The notes beneath the pieces are model-generated. The model was not told the DNA's origin. It did no database searches and saw nothing but the letters and a program-made list of their open reading frames with translations. Both the position numbers and the translations under genes were made by a program. Shown piece by piece: positions 1 through 11,722 of a stretch of DNA of 64,000 nt. The stretch is from positions 35,706,932-35,770,931 of the forward strand of contig NC_069132.1 in NCBI RefSeq assembly GCF_026914265.1, in the 5' to 3' direction. This DNA is from Mya arenaria. Taxonomy: Eukaryota > Mollusca > Bivalvia > Myida > Myidae. Positions within the stretch are counted from its first letter, which is position 1. Each line of letters begins with the position of its first letter.

Positions 1-75
1 GCATGTCAAAGTGGAACATGTTGCCACACCTTTCAACAACAGAAACCAGCCAGTTTGACATCTTTTGTTCATTTT
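1..75 (-). CDS. possible partial exon at left edge, unrecognised
   Basis: On the minus strand a T-rich acceptor ending TTTATTTGCAG is followed by an open frame to the window edge. The reading after two bases of phase begins NEQKMSNWLVSVVERCG, then NMFHFDM. No protein family was recognised, and it does not resemble the missing VPS54 C-terminus. The stretch is only 75 bases, so it could be chance. The downstream exon would lie outside the window. Confidence 0.25.
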
Positions 76-129
76 CTGCAAATAAAACTAGCACAATGAT
101 CAAACTTAAATATTTTTGCAGATTTTATT

Positions 130-235
130 TTCAAAAAAGTAGGAATAGTAGGAGTTTTTTAGAAAAAATTAGGAAAAAGTAGGAAGCTGTTAAAAAAGTA
201 GAAAAAAGTAGGAAAAAGTAGGAACGCTGGAAGGC
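130..235. repeat. AGTAGGAAAA simple repeat
   Basis: Low-complexity tract built from repeated AGTAGGAA(A)n units, purine-rich on the plus strand. It lies just upstream, in the minus-strand sense, of the putative edge exon and would form a pyrimidine tract for it. Confidence 0.7.
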
Positions 236-2785
236 CTGCATATGGCATTATAAGCCAACCAGTCACTTTTCGGTGGCTGACTGTCTTGTCCTTATAATGT
301 CATATGACCCTCAGTGGTGTGTAATATTTCTTAAATGGTACCTTTCTCAGAATTAAATATAGTACCTTACCAAAGAATATCTAAAAATGCACAAATTTGC
401 TTTTTTACCCTGACATCTATTTAACTCATTTAACATAATTCAACTCAATCATCGGCAGTTTAATACGAACGTTCTGTCACATTCTTATAGTCAGATTCTG
501 AACTTTGTTAGCATACTATTTAAAATCAAGGTAATCATCTGGGCTAATCAGATAAATCCGAAGTGTTAAGTACCAAATTGTAGCAATTAAGGTCCAAGTT
601 AAATTATGTTAATTTTACTTACATAAACATGTACCGGTAGCTAAATAGAACATGGATAACAGATCTGAGAATGAAACAAGTCATCGAAACAATTGAATTC
701 CATAGGTCAACAGTTTTTTAAATCCTAAAGTGCAAGTTGAATTATTTTCACAGGTCAAACACACTAAATACCACATGTCTTATTGTGGAACTATTTGTTC
801 GAACAAAAACACTGAAATCAGATTGTAATATTTTGCTTATTAGACATGAATAGAAGCTTGCATGTCCTCATGATATGAATATGAATGCAAAAGCGAAGCT
901 TTTTTGGCACAGGTAATGAAATCTTGCATATTTTGTGCTGCAAAAGTGGTTCCATCTAGTTCTGCATATTTTCATGTATATAACAGCTACTCTTTTTATT
1001 TTTTAATGTCCGGTTAAACTTACATTGAACCAATATAATGTAACAATTGACAGGAGCGAAATGGACACAATCTGTTTCAATGGTACAGATTCCATTTAAC
1101 CCTCAACACACATAATGATAAAACAACAATAGATTTTTTAATGTTTCTATTGTCTGAGGAACTGCTTAAACAGAAGGAGTAAAACAATTAAGATTATTGT
1201 TGGAGTGACCTAGATTCATAATATTGACTTCATTGAATTCTATTCTTACATCTATGGCCATAATAGTGTGGACAAACTTATTATGCATTGAATATAAAGC
1301 AATTTATTTTTTGAAAGCTCACTGAAATATCTATATATATATGTTACCAGTGTCCCTTTGACAATGCTTATCTTAACTTTAAAAAATGAAATTTGTCCCA
1401 AGAAAAGCATAACATCAGCGCCATTTGTTTAAAGTGCACCCACTCAGGCTGCTGACATCTTGCATATAAACCCATGCCCTTTCATGAAAGTAAGGTTACA
1501 CACAACCTACACCGATAACATTTCTCAATCTTGCCAAAAAGTGTGTATTGAAATTCAGCAATGGGAACATCTCAGCCATTTTCCATCGAAAACAAATTTT
1601 ATAATAATAATATTAATTAATTGTAGTATTTTAATGTGTAATAGTCTTTTTAGGCTTAACTGCAAAATAGAAATTACTATGTGATTTATTTGCAGCGATT
1701 TACTTGCAGCATAGTTAAATGCAAAGAATTCTGAAATAGTTAACCTTCCATATACATCCGAGATGGTTTTCGATGGAAAATGGCCGAAGTGTTCGGACTG
1801 AGTATTCAGTGGATTATTTTATTCATTTACACACCAGAGGGTGTATAAAGCTATGCTGTAGCGGATATTGATTGTTGATTGGTAAGTGACAGACTCCACC
1901 TACCTTCTAGTTGATGGGTAATTGTGACAAGCATAGTCGGTATAGACGGTATGACAAGCATAGTCAGTTTGACAAGCAAAGTCGGTATTTTGTATTTATG
2001 ATTCTATTAATAGCTGATCATAAAATTTAGCTGAATTTAAATAGTTTGTTAAATGCACATAAATGGATCTAACTTAGCGTCCGAGCCAAAATTTCATCTT
2101 AAGTCCCTTATAACAGGGTCAAGCTCAGCAAACTATTTTTGATTTGATATAAATTGTGTAATATTCTCTTTATAAAGATTTTTGAGGCTTTTAAAGGAAA
2201 TAATATTTGAGATAAATTAGATAAATTACTTTTCGTTTTATAAAATCATATTTAAGTAAGTAATTTTGATAAATGAAACAAGATACTTAAGTGGGTTATG
2301 CTTAAGATTTTTTGAGAAATTTGGACCGGGGTTCTCAAAAAAACATGGGCCATTCTAGTCTTATAGGACCTTCACAATTTGAGAGCACTTTTGGTGACAC
2401 TTAATGGGTTTGTCCAGAGATAGGTCAACGTTGGTGTTAAAAGATAACATTGTTATTACAAACAAAAGACAACATGACAGGCACTTAAAAACTTCACATT
2501 TCCATTAATGACTTATTGTGAGTGTATTGAATTATTTTTTTCATTTTCTCGATCCCACTATGGCAACTGTTATTTGAACTGATATTGTGCCTATTTGAAC
2601 AATACAATCACTTCATGTATTATTATTACAAATGGTTATTAAGCTCAAAATATTCTCCCAGAAATAATGTTCTGTGATGGCGAGATAAACCTGCTAAAAA
2701 CATTTTCTGGTTGCCATTTACTAGAAAAATAGTAAATAACTATAAATCAGAAATTCTAAAGCTTAGTTATTGTCAAAACTGTAAG
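236..2785. other. non-coding stretch upstream of the GR-like locus
   Basis: AT-rich sequence with only short, compositionally poor reading frames. The only structure I can support is an imperfect inverted repeat at about 1564-1593 and 1764-1793. The segment 2500-2785 probably holds the promoter or 5' leader of the first GR-like exon, but no clear TATA box or splice site was identified. Confidence 0.5.
1564..1793. repeat. inverted repeat, arms about 30 bp, possible miniature element
   Basis: The left arm contains CCATTTTCCATCGAAAAC at about 1576-1593. The right arm at 1764-1793 is its reverse complement (GTTTTCGATGGAAAATGG) with a few mismatches further out. The loop is about 170 bp and non-coding. 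This looks like termini of a small DNA element, but a target duplication was not resolved. Confidence 0.5.
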
Positions 2786-3844
2786 ATGGAAACAAATGGT
2801 TTTAGCAAGTTCTCCAACATGAAGGTAGATTCTCCAGAAAGGCAGAGTGCAAATGAGAGCCATTTAAAAGGGGATAAACAGGAAATGGCCTGGATTGAAG
2901 AGGACCAGAGAAAGAACACGTCTTGTATTCGGAAGTTACTGAAGCCCTTTCTTGTGGCCTTGGCTATCGGTGGTTGCTTCAACTTCTGTGAAATAAACGC
3001 GGCAGCAAATGGCAAGAGGAGCAGACGGAATAAGAAATACATCTTGTCAATGATGTACCGAATATTCTGTCTGTTGGTGACACTATTGCTGATATCGAAA
3101 TACATTGTGTCCATTTTCTTTCTCCCCCCGGAGGTCAGAGTATCAGTTTTCCTTTCCTTGGTATGGACTACCAGTGTGACATGTTATTTGTTAGTATTTT
3201 TCAAAGCTACAAGTACAAGATATGGCAATATGAACAAGGCTATGGAGGAATGGGACAAAATCATAACTGAGATGAAAAACCTTGGTATGAAAATTCCAGA
3301 GGGCACCATAAAGAAACGAATAATCGCAACACTAGTGGTTGCAGTGTTGTATGTGTGTTTCAATATGGCTGGATTGACCTTTCGGGTTGAAATGACTTCA
3401 AATATTTATACATTTCCCATGAATGGAACAACAGCAGCAAAAATTCTTTATTTGTCAGTAAACACTATCCTTACTTTCACAAGTATTATTGCACTAGTGT
3501 ATATCGTGGTAATTTCAAAGTGCATGACCAAGTTTTTCAAAATGTTTAATGAGTACTTTGAAAACCAGGTCCTTAACAACCAAGACCCTCTCCAAGAAAA
3601 TTTCAACAGAATGAAGAATCTACATTTCCGTCTGTGCAAGCTCGTAGAAGTCCATGACAAAGACATAGCCTGGATTTTGGCAGCTAACATCGTGATCAAT
3701 TTGTTTCTGGCCATCTTCTGTCTCTACAATATTATGAAGACACCCATGGACAATATGTCTATGATAATATCGCTGTTCTGGTTATTCACCAGTCTTACAT
3801 TTGTTGGAGTTGACTCTGCATTTGCAGCATCCACACATGAAGCG
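2786..3844 (+). CDS. gustatory-receptor-like 7TM protein, large first exon (GR-A)
   Basis: One exon encodes 353 residues from the first in-frame ATG at 2786. The frame is open further 5' but only from a TTG. After a hydrophilic, charged N-terminus the protein has hydrophobic segments compatible with TM1-TM6, for example around YRIFCLLVTLLLISKYIVSI, IIATLVVAVLYVCF, FTSIIALVYIVVISK and WILAANIVINLFLAIFCLY. Layout and length match the insect gustatory receptor/GR-like family (Pfam 7tm_7), which also occurs in molluscs. It is homologous to the exon at 7323-8345, and both end in a WL...F segment followed by a phase-0 donor (GAAGCG|GTATGT). No TM7-encoding 3' exon is visible between here and 7322. 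It may splice to the exons at 10286-11722 or be a 3'-truncated relic. Ligand unknown. Confidence 0.75.
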
Positions 3845-3897
3845 GTATGTATGAAATTTGAAGTATCTATTAGGGCCGCCGCTAGACTAGATTATTC

Positions 3898-5190
3898 AAG
3901 TCCAGCTACGCACCTAGGGGAGTAGCTAGGCAGTAACAGATCCAGCTAGGCACACTGGGGAATAAGTAGGCTAAGACTGATTTAGTAAGCTGACCTTGGG
4001 CATAGCTTAGGCTGTAACAAATCCGGCTATGTGACCAGGGGTGTAGGTAACGCTATAACAGATCCTGAAAGGTGACCAGGGGCATAAATAGGCTATCATA
4101 GATCCATTTAGGTGACCAGGGGCGTAGGTAGGCTATAACAGATCCTGAAAGGCGACCAGGTGCATAAATAGGCTATCATGGATCCAGCTAGGTGACCAAT
4201 GCTATCATACTTCATAGAGCCAGCTAGGTGATAATTAGGCATATCTTGGGTTATCACAGATCCTGACAGGTGACCAGGGGCATATACAGGCTATCACAGA
4301 TCCAGCTAGGTGACCAGGGACATAGCTAAGACTTTTACAGATCTAGGTAGATGACCAGGGGTGTAGTTAAGGCTATCTCAGATCCAGTTAGGTGACCAGG
4401 GGCATATACAGGCTATCTCAGATCCAGCTAGGTGACCAGGGGCATATACAGGCTATCTCAGATACAGCTAGGTGACCAGGGGCATATACAGGCTATCACA
4501 GATCCAGCTAGGTGACCAGGGACATAGCTAAGACTTTTACAGATCTAGGTAGATGACCAGGGGTGTAGTTAAGGCTATCACAGATACAGCTAGGTGACCA
4601 GGGGCATATACAGGCTATCACAGATCCAGCTAGGTGACCAGGGACATAGCTAAGGCTTTTACAGATCTAGGTAGATGACCAGGGGTGTAGTTAAGGCTAT
4701 CTCAGATCCAGCTAGGTGACCAGGGGCATATACAGGCTATCTCAGATCCAGCTAGGTGACCAGGGGCATATACAGGCTATCTCAGATACAGCTAGGTGAC
4801 CAGGGGCATATACAGGCTATCACAGATCCAGCTAGGTGACCAGGGACATAGCTAAGACTTTTACAGATCTAGGTAGATGACCAGGGGTGTAGTTAAGGCT
4901 ATCACAGATACAGCTAGGTGACCAGGGGCATATACAGGCTATCTCAGATCTAGCTAGGTGACCAGGGGCATGTTTAAGCTATCACTGATCTAGCTAGGTG
5001 ACCAGGGACATAGCTAAGACTTTTACAGATCTAGGTAGATGACCAAGGGTGTAGTTAAGGCTATCACAGATACAGCTAGGTGACCAGGGGCATATACAGG
5101 CTATCTCAGATCTAGCTAGGTGACCAGGGGCATGTTTAAGCTATCACTGATCTAGCTAGGTGACCAGAGACAAAGCTGAATCATGGGTTT
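3898..5190 (+). repeat. about 40-bp minisatellite with higher-order structure
   Basis: Roughly 30 tandem copies of a unit of about 40 bp whose core reads AGCTAGGTGACCAGGGGCAT. It begins about 53 bp after the GR-A splice donor. From about 4300 onwards, variant units (GGGACATAGCTAAGAC, GGGGTGTAGTTAAGGC) recur in fixed order, giving a higher-order repeat of several units. This indicates late block amplification. No conserved coding frame. Confidence 0.95.
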
Positions 5191-5619
5191 ATTAGACAAC
5201 AACACAGCTGCTGGCTAAAGAATTTTTTTTATTTTTTCAAAAAAAGTTCTGAATATTCGAGTACTGATTTTTACATTTAATTACCAAACATTTGATCAAA
5301 TATTCAAATTGATGTTTCCGTCCCACCTTCAATATTAATGAATACAGAATTTATTTTTTTTCAAAGATATCATTAATTAATTTATTGATATTCTCATACC
5401 TTCTGTCATATGAAAAATAGAGTCATTATCTCACCTATATATAAGCAACAAATACTTCTGGACATTCAGTACTGTTCCATGTCAATTAATTAATCAAGAC
5501 TACTCCATACAAAATCAATCCCCTTGGTGGCTGTTTTACTTCCAGTATTGGAAGTAATTAATATGAATTATGAGCATACAAAACAATGAGGATAATTTAC
5601 AAGAACCAAACTAATGTGG

Positions 5620-6380
5620 TTATCCCTACCATAGCACAGGAAAAGAGCCATTAATAAGGCCGATACCCTCACCTTAGAACAAGACACATGCCATTAATAA
5701 GGTTTATACCTCCATGATAGAACAGGAAAGGAGCCATTAATAAGGTGGAAACCCTCACCATTAAACATGTAAGGAGCCATTTATAAGGCATTAACCCTCA
5801 CCATAGAAAAGCACAGGACCCATAAATAAGGTGGATATCCTTACCAAAGCAAAGGGGCCATTTATAAGTTGGATACCCTCACCATCAAACAGGTATGGAG
5901 CCATTTATAAGGCATTTACCCTCACCATAGAAAAGCACAGGACCCATTAATAAGGTGGATATCCTTACCAAAGCAAAGGGGCCATTTATAAGTTGGATAC
6001 CCTCACCATCAAACAGGTATGGAGCCATTTATAAGGCATTTACCCTCACCATAGAAAAGCACAGGACCCATAAATAAGGTGGATATCCTTACCAAAGCAA
6101 AGGGGCCATTTATAAGTTGGATACCCTCACCATCAAACAGGTATGGAGCCATTTATAAGGCAGTTTACCTCAACATAGAAAAGCACAGGACCCATTAATA
6201 AGGTGGATATCCTCACCATAGAACATGAAAGGAGCGATTAATAAAGGTGGTTTCCTTCACCATAGAACATGAAAGGAGCGATTAATAAAGGTGGTTTCCT
6301 TCACAATAGAACATGAAAGGAGCCATTAATAAAGGTGGTTTCCCTCAGAATAGAATATGAAAGGAGCCATTAGTAAAAAT
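5620..6380 (+). repeat. about 41-43-bp minisatellite with 124-bp higher-order unit
   Basis: Tandem units centred on GGAGCCATTAATAAGG and CCCTCACCATAGAA. In the middle, a three-unit block recurs exactly every 124 bp, seen from the CATAGAAAAGCACAGGA motif at 5802, 5926 and 6050. Lies between the two GR-like first exons. Confidence 0.9.
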
Positions 6381-7322
6381 GGTTTTTTTTTCTTGCGTTT
6401 ATGCTGTAGGAACTCAGTAGGGCAAGCGAGCAAGGGCTAGCAATACTTATATTTGCATTTTAAAAGAAATATTCAATGTGATTAGCAGTATCTTCTGCAA
6501 TTGAGTATTTGTTTTTAAAGAAGTGTAACAGACAAGATATGTTTGTATAAAGGAATAGCTGCTGGTTAAATGATGTTGCGCTTATCCAATTGGAGCAAGA
6601 TATTGAAATAAGCAATGACATCATAATACCTTGTGTGTTATACAATATAAACGTCAAGTTTTATCTACACAAAGGACAAGGCGAATGTAAATATATGATT
6701 TTAATTGCTTTTTATATGGAGACACTTCAGGGATGTGTTACAAAAAAGCATGTTTTCGTTCCGAAGCTTTAATATTGCCTTAGACAGCTGAGCGGTTGCT
6801 TTTATAAAACCAACTTTTGTAGAAAGTATGCTATCAAGCGCCAAAGAGCAAACTGCCAACGCTTCTAGTTGCAGTCCTGGTATTTTGTTTCTCTCGGACT
6901 TGAACAATGCTTATTTCGATTGAAAAATACAGTGTCCCTAAAATCGAACAAAATGCCAAACTTCATCATTAAACCCTGGCTACTGTCGAACTTTTTCTAT
7001 GAATTAGTCCATTACCGGTGAAGTGGACATTTTCCTGTTTTGAGTGCCTTGAATACAATAACAATACCACAAATTACATAAAACAGAGCTTGTCCATTAC
7101 GATGTGATACAAAATCAATATCAGTTGGAAGAAATAACTTTTTTTTATGCAAACAACAAACCAGAGGGGGTCATAAAAATGATTACATAATTTGCTAAAA
7201 CAACAATTCTGTTTTTGAAAGGTCTTCAGCCATTTTAGGTGATACAAGTCAGTGGTCTGAGCGGAAATCATCATTAATATTACGAGTTTGGATTTATCAC
7301 GAAGGTGACAACAGAGAGCAAA
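6381..7322. other. non-coding stretch between GR-like first exons
   Basis: AT-rich. I searched for a GR-A-specific set of small TM7 exons equivalent to those at 10286-11722 and found none. Short frames on both strands have no recognisable similarity. Should contain any promoter for the second GR-like exon, but no clear element was seen. Confidence 0.5.
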
Positions 7323-10300
7323 ATGGATAAAGACACTATACAAGAAGAAACAAATAAAAAAGAAATAACAAAGGACAACATTGAAAATGATGAAAGTGTG
7401 GAAACTTGTAATGATATAAAGTATTTCTGTTTGAAACAAATCTTGTTAATTCTTACAATAGGTGGTCTATACAGCTTTAAGGGAAAACATCAAATGCAAA
7501 ACCAGAAAAAAGAAAGGTTGTATAGATGCTACAGGGTTTTTGTTCTTCTTGTGCTGTGCCTTTACCTCGCGCATACAATTGCTGGCTTCTTTTACACTGA
7601 CCAGTCGAGTATGTACAAACGTGGGATAATATCTTCATGGATCGTTGGTGCCTTCATTAACTTTTTACTGTGTCAAAAATCTGGTAGTTTAAAATATGGA
7701 CATCAAGACAAAGTGTTCCAATTCTTCAATGAAAACTTGATGGTCGACATGAAACAGAAAGGGATTCCATTCGGAAGTAAAAAATTCAAGAAGCAACAAC
7801 AGTTCCTGTGCATTTTAGTCTGTTGTCTCGTTCTGGGAAACACTGGTTATCATGTGTGTGTATTAACTGGTCTATTTGGACAAGATGCAGAATTATTTGA
7901 GACGACTCCATTTCCTTCAAATGTGTTTACTAAAATCTTATCAACCGTAGCGAAGTTCTACGCAACATTAGCCTACATGACTCCACTGTTTTACATCATA
8001 ACAGTATCGCTGCTAATGAAAACAATACTGGATGATTTCAATAAGTTTTTTACTAATCAAACATGCCAGGAATCGTGCAAAATTCCAGAGGACATACACA
8101 GCATTCGACTGCTCTACACAAAAATCTGCAAAGCCATCTCAGATTTGGACAAAGACTTCAGTTATTTTAATGGAAACATATTTTTCTGGAATATTGGACT
8201 GGCGCTGTTTATCCTTTATGTCATCTTGAAAGGCCCCTCAGCTGTAACTGAATCATTTGAAGTTGTCATCTATGCCTATTGGTTATTGATGACCTTTGGT
8301 TTTCTGGCAGCGTTGTCAGTGGTGGAGGCGATGGTCAATAGTATGGTAAGAAATGAACTTCTTTCTGAAGCTACAGACGCTTCTTTCTGAAGCTACAGAT
8401 GCATCTTTCTGAAGCAACAGATGCATCTTTCAAAAGCTACGGATGCATCTTTCTGAAGCTATGGATACCTCTTTCTGAAGCTACGGATGCATCCTTCTGA
8501 AGCTACAGACACTTCTTTCTGAAGCTACTGATGCATCTTTCTGAAGCTATGGATACCTCTTTCTAACGCTCCAGATGCATCTTTCTGAAGCTATGGATGC
8601 TTCTTTCTGAAGCTACAGACGCTTCTTTCTGAAGCTACAGATGCATCTTTCTGAAGCTACAGACGCTTCTTTCTGAAGCTACAGATGCATCTTTCTGAAG
8701 CTACTGATGCATCTTTCTGAAGCTACGGATACCTCTTTCTGAAGCTACGGATGCATCCTTCTGAAGCTACAGACACTTCTTTCTGAAGCTACAGATGCAT
8801 CTTTCTGAAGCTACAGACGCTTCTTTCTGAAGCTACTGATGCATCTTTCTGAAGCTACAGATGCATCTTTCTAACGCTCCAGATGCATCTTTCTGAAGCT
8901 ATGGATGCTTCTTTCTGAAGCTATGGATACCTCTTTCTGAAGCTACAGATGAATCCTTCTGAAGCTACAGACGCTTCTTTCTGAAGCTACTGATGCATCT
9001 TTCTCAAGCTACAGATGCATCTTTCTAACGCTCCAGATGCATCTTTCTGAAGCTATGGATGCTTCTTTCTGAAGCTATGGATACCTCTTTCTGAAGCTAC
9101 AGATTAATCCTTCTGAAGCTACAGACGCTTCTTTCTAAAGCTCCAGATGCATCTTTCTGAAGCTATGGATGCTTCTTTATGAAGCTATGAATGTATCTTT
9201 CTGAAGCTATGGATGCATCTTTCTGAAGCTACAGATGCATCTTTCTGAAGCTATGGATGCTTCTTTCTAAAGCTATGAATGTATCTTTCTGAATCTATGG
9301 ATGCATCTTTCTGAAGCTACGGATGCATCTTTCTGAAGCTATGGATGCTTCTTTCTGAAGCTACGGATGCATGCGTCTTTCTCAAGTTACAGATGCATCT
9401 TTCTGAAGCTATGGATGCATCTTTCTGAAGCTATGGATGCATCTTTCTGAAGCTGCAGATGCATCTTTCTGAAGTTATGGATTCATCTTTCTATAGCTAT
9501 GGATGCATCTTTCTGAAGTTATGGATTCATCTTTCTATAGCTACGGATGCATCTTTCTGAAGCTTTTGATGCAGCTTTATCTTTCTCAAGCTATGGATGC
9601 ATCTTTCTGAAGCTATGGACGCATCTTTCTGAAGCAATGGATGCATATTTCTGATCCTATGGACACATCTTTCTGAAGCTATGGATGCATCTTTCTGAAG
9701 CAATAGATGCATCTTTCTGATGCATGTTGACCAAAACCCTAAGAACTACAAATCTTTTTCTCTTCACGTCATTGATGGACATAATTGATTTTTCCAGTGA
9801 ACTCATGTTTTACTAACTGTTCCAAAGCGATTATCCCATCATTTATTGGTTAAGCTATTTTGATGTGTGTGTGGTCTGTTTGTGGTGTTTGCATTTGTGT
9901 ATGTGGTGTATATACGTTTGTGTCCATGGTTCACTGTAATATTTATAGCATTATTACCTAACATGAGTAAATATGGTCAGCAAATATGAAGTCATATGGA
10001 CAGATATAACAGTGGAGGTCAAGGTCATCTATTGGCTTTTAAAACCATGTGCTTTTAATTATTGACGAAATATATTTCCCATATTGGTCGATTAAACAGT
10101 TTAATGACATCCAAGTGCTGTGTTAATTATCTGTATGAAGCAAAATGTCATGGTAACAAAAGGACTCTTGAAAGGTTTGTTTTACACGGCATAGTCTAAT
10201 AGCTGTGTAAGTTGTAAGGTTTTTGTATAAAATCTAAACACAAATCTTGTTTCACGAGGTCAATAATTCTGTTGAATATTTTCAGGCCCACGCACCGCTG

Positions 10301-11722
10301 GACACAATCTACTACATCAATGTTCAGGACATCACAGTAGAAAAACTAGCTCAGGTAGGTCAACCATTTGTGCCTCGGACTATTATCATATCAAGCATAT
10401 TCAAACATGTATTGCATGTGGGATTTCTCTAATTTGATTATTTCCTCTGGGTCTGGAGTAAGTTAATACTTAATTTTAGGCCAAATAATGTTGGCAATTT
10501 AGAACAATACAGAGTTTATTTATTCTGACTAGTCCCGGGTCAGTTTGACCACACCTAGTTGGAATGGATGAATTCTGTATTGTTCTAAATTAGTCTAGTC
10601 TTTTACATGTATGTCTCAAACAATAAAACAAAAACTACAGGGACAAGCCCAGTAGCTAAACATTTAATTATAACCCTGTTGAAAGGCTCATGGTCAAAGA
10701 CCAACACACACTTGAAGTGAGACAAGCAAGGTACAAAAGAACACAGACAGACCAAACACAAATTCTATCTTGATAAAACAATGAAAACTACAAGTCAAGC
10801 CCAGTAGCCTTATATTTTATAATAACCCTGCTGGAAGGGTCAAGGTCGGACACCACCACACACTTACAGAGAGAACACAATGCACAAAAAAAACTCAGAT
10901 AGATCACGCAAAAATTCTAACTCGATGAAACAATGAAAACTAGAGAGATGAGCCCAACAGGTAATCATTCAACAATAAAAGGACAAGCCCAGTAGCCAAA
11001 TATTTAATAATAACCCTGTTGAAAGGCTTAAAGTCAGAGACCAACACACACTTGAAGTGAGACAAGCAAGATACAAAAGAACACAGACAGACCAAACACA
11101 AATTCTATCTTGATAAAACAATAAAAACTAGAGGGACGAGCCCAACAGGTAATAATTCGACAATGAGCTAGTTCAAAGGCACACGGATTAAAAAAGCTAA
11201 AAAAGACACACAAGCCACTAGATCACATTTAATTCCAAACTAGCTATTTCTTTAGCCTCATTGTCCATAAGACCAACAAAGTGATGTATTGTAATGTCCA
11301 ATATATTTCAGCTGAACCTGTTTCTGTCCAAGCTGACGGGGACCCAGGTGGGATTCACTACATGTGGACTGCTGACTATCACAAAGGAGTTCATACTCAC
11401 AGTAAGACGAACATTCAGAACCAAGCTTTATCAATGAAACTGTAATAATTCCTGATATAAAAGTCATGGAAGCTAATCGACAGTTCTTCATGAAACTGAG
11501 ATTCATTTCAACACAAATTGTTTTATTGGTCAGTGAAGGCAAAATTCTGATTCTAAAATTTGAAGTAAAATATCTCATTAAAATGCCTCTTTGCTATCAG
11601 AAGTTTGTTGCAAAAATAAACATACTAAGACAAGTCTATGCATTAAGTAAGTAACTGTAACATTGTGATTTCAGATTGCAGGGGTGTTCCTGACCTACTT
11701 TGCTGTTCTCTACACACTGTAG
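7323..11722 (+). CDS. gustatory-receptor-like 7TM protein, complete (GR-B)
   Basis: Four exons: 7323-8345, 10286-10354, 11312-11401 and 11675-11722. All junctions are phase 0 with GT/AG sites, giving 409 residues. The ATG at 7323 is the first in frame; the upstream open codon is a GTG. Exon 1 holds an acidic/lysine-rich N-terminus and six hydrophobic segments. The small exons encode an intracellular loop (starting AHAPLDTIYYINVQD), the TM7 approach (TGTQVGFTTCGLLTITKEF) and the C-terminus GVFLTYFAVLYTL. The pattern of a large exon plus tiny 3' exons, and the TY motif in TM7 (insects: TYxxxxxQF), support a 7tm_7 chemoreceptor. Expected at the plasma membrane; ligand unknown. An AATAAA lies at 11799. 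Introns 1 and 2 contain large tandem arrays. Confidence 0.85.
8358..9730 (+). repeat. 22-bp minisatellite, about 60 copies
   Basis: Nearly pure 22-bp tandem repeat with core TTTCTGAAGCTACAGATGCA, starting only about 12 bp after the exon-1 donor of GR-B at 8345 and running about 1.37 kb. Variants (CTAACGCTCCAGATG, GAAGCTATGGATGC) are arranged in blocks that recur, so larger segments were also duplicated. No spacers, so not CRISPR-like. Open frames in it are a by-product of periodicity. Confidence 0.97.
9731..10285. other. intron 1 remainder of GR-B
   Basis: AT-rich intron between the 22-bp array and GR-B exon 2, including a GTGT-rich tract near 9860-9930. No gene or mobile element identified. 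Confidence 0.5.
10496..10591. repeat. 96-bp inverted-repeat (hairpin) miniature element
   Basis: Perfect 17-bp terminal inverted repeat: AATTTAGAACAATACAG at 10496-10512 and its reverse complement at 10575-10591. The loop is about 62 bp. Located in GR-B intron 2. Could be a very short MITE. Confidence 0.65.
10625..11175 (+). repeat. about 155-bp tandem repeat, 3-4 copies
   Basis: Diverged tandem units containing ACAAGCCCAGTAG, AACCCTGTTGAAAGGCT and AACACACACTTGAAGTGAGA recur at about 10643, 10795 and 10980, with a shortened unit near 11132. Non-coding, GR-B intron 2. Confidence 0.85.

Noticed and set aside
6701-6907. 68-residue minus-strand frame with leucine/alanine-rich sequence
   Set aside because: No recognisable family, no splice-site support, short; considered chance.
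8358-9730. Possible CRISPR-like array
   Set aside because: Units are contiguous 22-bp tandem repeats without unique spacers, in an intron of a eukaryotic gene.
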